Source of the DNA: Bradyrhizobium sp. AUGA SZCCT0283
Lineage (GTDB): Bacteria > Pseudomonadota > Alphaproteobacteria > Rhizobiales > Xanthobacteraceae
Assembly: GCF_018130385.1 (NCBI RefSeq)
Contig: NZ_JAFCLU010000010.1
Span: 176,725-240,724 of the forward strand
DNA: 64,000 nt
Direction of reading: 5' to 3'
The first letter of the stretch is position 1, and the number at the start of each line of letters is the position of its first letter. This document shows positions 63,897 through 64,000 of the stretch, piece after piece. The notes under the pieces are model-generated. The model was not told the DNA's origin. It was given only the letters and a program-made list of their open reading frames with translations, and ran no database searches. Position numbers and translations under genes: made by a program.

Positions 63897-64000
63897 ATGA
63901 TCCCCAACGCCCACAGGATGTTCAACTTCGATCTCGGCGAGACCGCGGATGCGATCCGCGAGACGGTGCATGCGTTTTCGCAGAACGAGATCGCGCCGCG
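63897..64000 (+). CDS. Acyl-CoA dehydrogenase start, isovaleryl-CoA dehydrogenase-like (cut by window edge)
   Basis: 34 residues from ATG 63897 with GGGAGG six bases upstream, running off the right edge. The start 'MFNFDLGETADAIRETV' followed by 'AFSQNEIAPR' matches the N-terminus of alphaproteobacterial isovaleryl-CoA dehydrogenases. Such enzymes act in leucine breakdown. The assignment rests on the N-terminus only. Confidence 0.65.
   Translation, partial: MIPNAHRMFNFDLGETADAIRETVHAFSQNEIAP

Overview
The window looks like a chromosomal segment of a high-GC alphaproteobacterium, most likely Bradyrhizobium or a close relative. Pointers are a minimal PutA of about 1000 residues with a divergent Lrp-type PutR, two sequences matching the alphaproteobacterial EcfG general-stress promoter (GGAAC-N17-CGTT), a FixK/FNR-type box, several families of roughly 100-bp palindromic intergenic repeats, and many acyl-CoA dehydrogenases and class III CoA-transferases. 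I see no rRNA, tRNA, CRISPR array, transposase, phage gene or replication origin.

Layout. 1-4.8 kb: the C-terminal end of a YcaO protein, a BTAD/TPR regulator, then convergently a small protein with a leader-like segment ending in SYCA and an animal-type haem peroxidase; this may be a ribosomal peptide (RiPP) locus. 5-12.4 kb: secreted M1 aminopeptidase, DapA-family aldolase/lyase, HtrA protease, and a lone molybdenum hydroxylase large subunit. 12.5-15.7 kb: enoyl-CoA hydratase and two acyl-CoA dehydrogenases. 15.9-17.9 kb: LemA and two TPM-domain proteins. 18.2-25.1 kb: GSTs, an MBL hydrolase with a cNMP-binding partner, envelope proteins and a CoA-transferase. 25.2-28.8 kb: putA/putR. 28.9-34.2 kb: a transglutaminase-like secreted protein, a cold-shock protein, a His-rich secreted peptide, a membrane ferredoxin-adenylate cyclase and a GT39 glycosyltransferase. 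34.2-36.5 kb: a repeat-rich island around an NYN nuclease. 36.5-41.5 kb: a tight four-gene operon (outer-membrane MetA-like protein, DUF3604 protein, PpiC-type isomerase, HupE/UreJ-like membrane protein). 41.6-46.2 kb: a stress island (FixK-box small protein, SDR, frameshifted FAD/Rieske oxidoreductase, DUF72, DUF892) with two EcfG promoters. 46.4-50.6 kb: YcjX/YcjF pair, hemolysin III, SDR. 50.7-52.6 kb: a tandem duplication of about 0.74 kb involving small Gly/Tyr-rich secreted proteins. 52.8-58.8 kb: a catabolic block (ThDP decarboxylase, MaoC-like dehydratase, CoA-transferase, acyl-CoA dehydrogenase) with a divergent LysR; the ThDP gene is bracketed by an inverted pair of repeats. 59-64 kb: GDSL-like hydrolase, HWE histidine kinase, two tandem cytochrome P450s, and the start of an isovaleryl-CoA-dehydrogenase-like gene.

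The overall picture is accessory metabolism (acyl-CoA catabolism, proline use, P450 oxidation) plus envelope and stress functions. The two parts least explained by known systems are the YcaO/peroxidase/small-protein locus at the left end and the DUF3604 operon at 36.5-41.5 kb.
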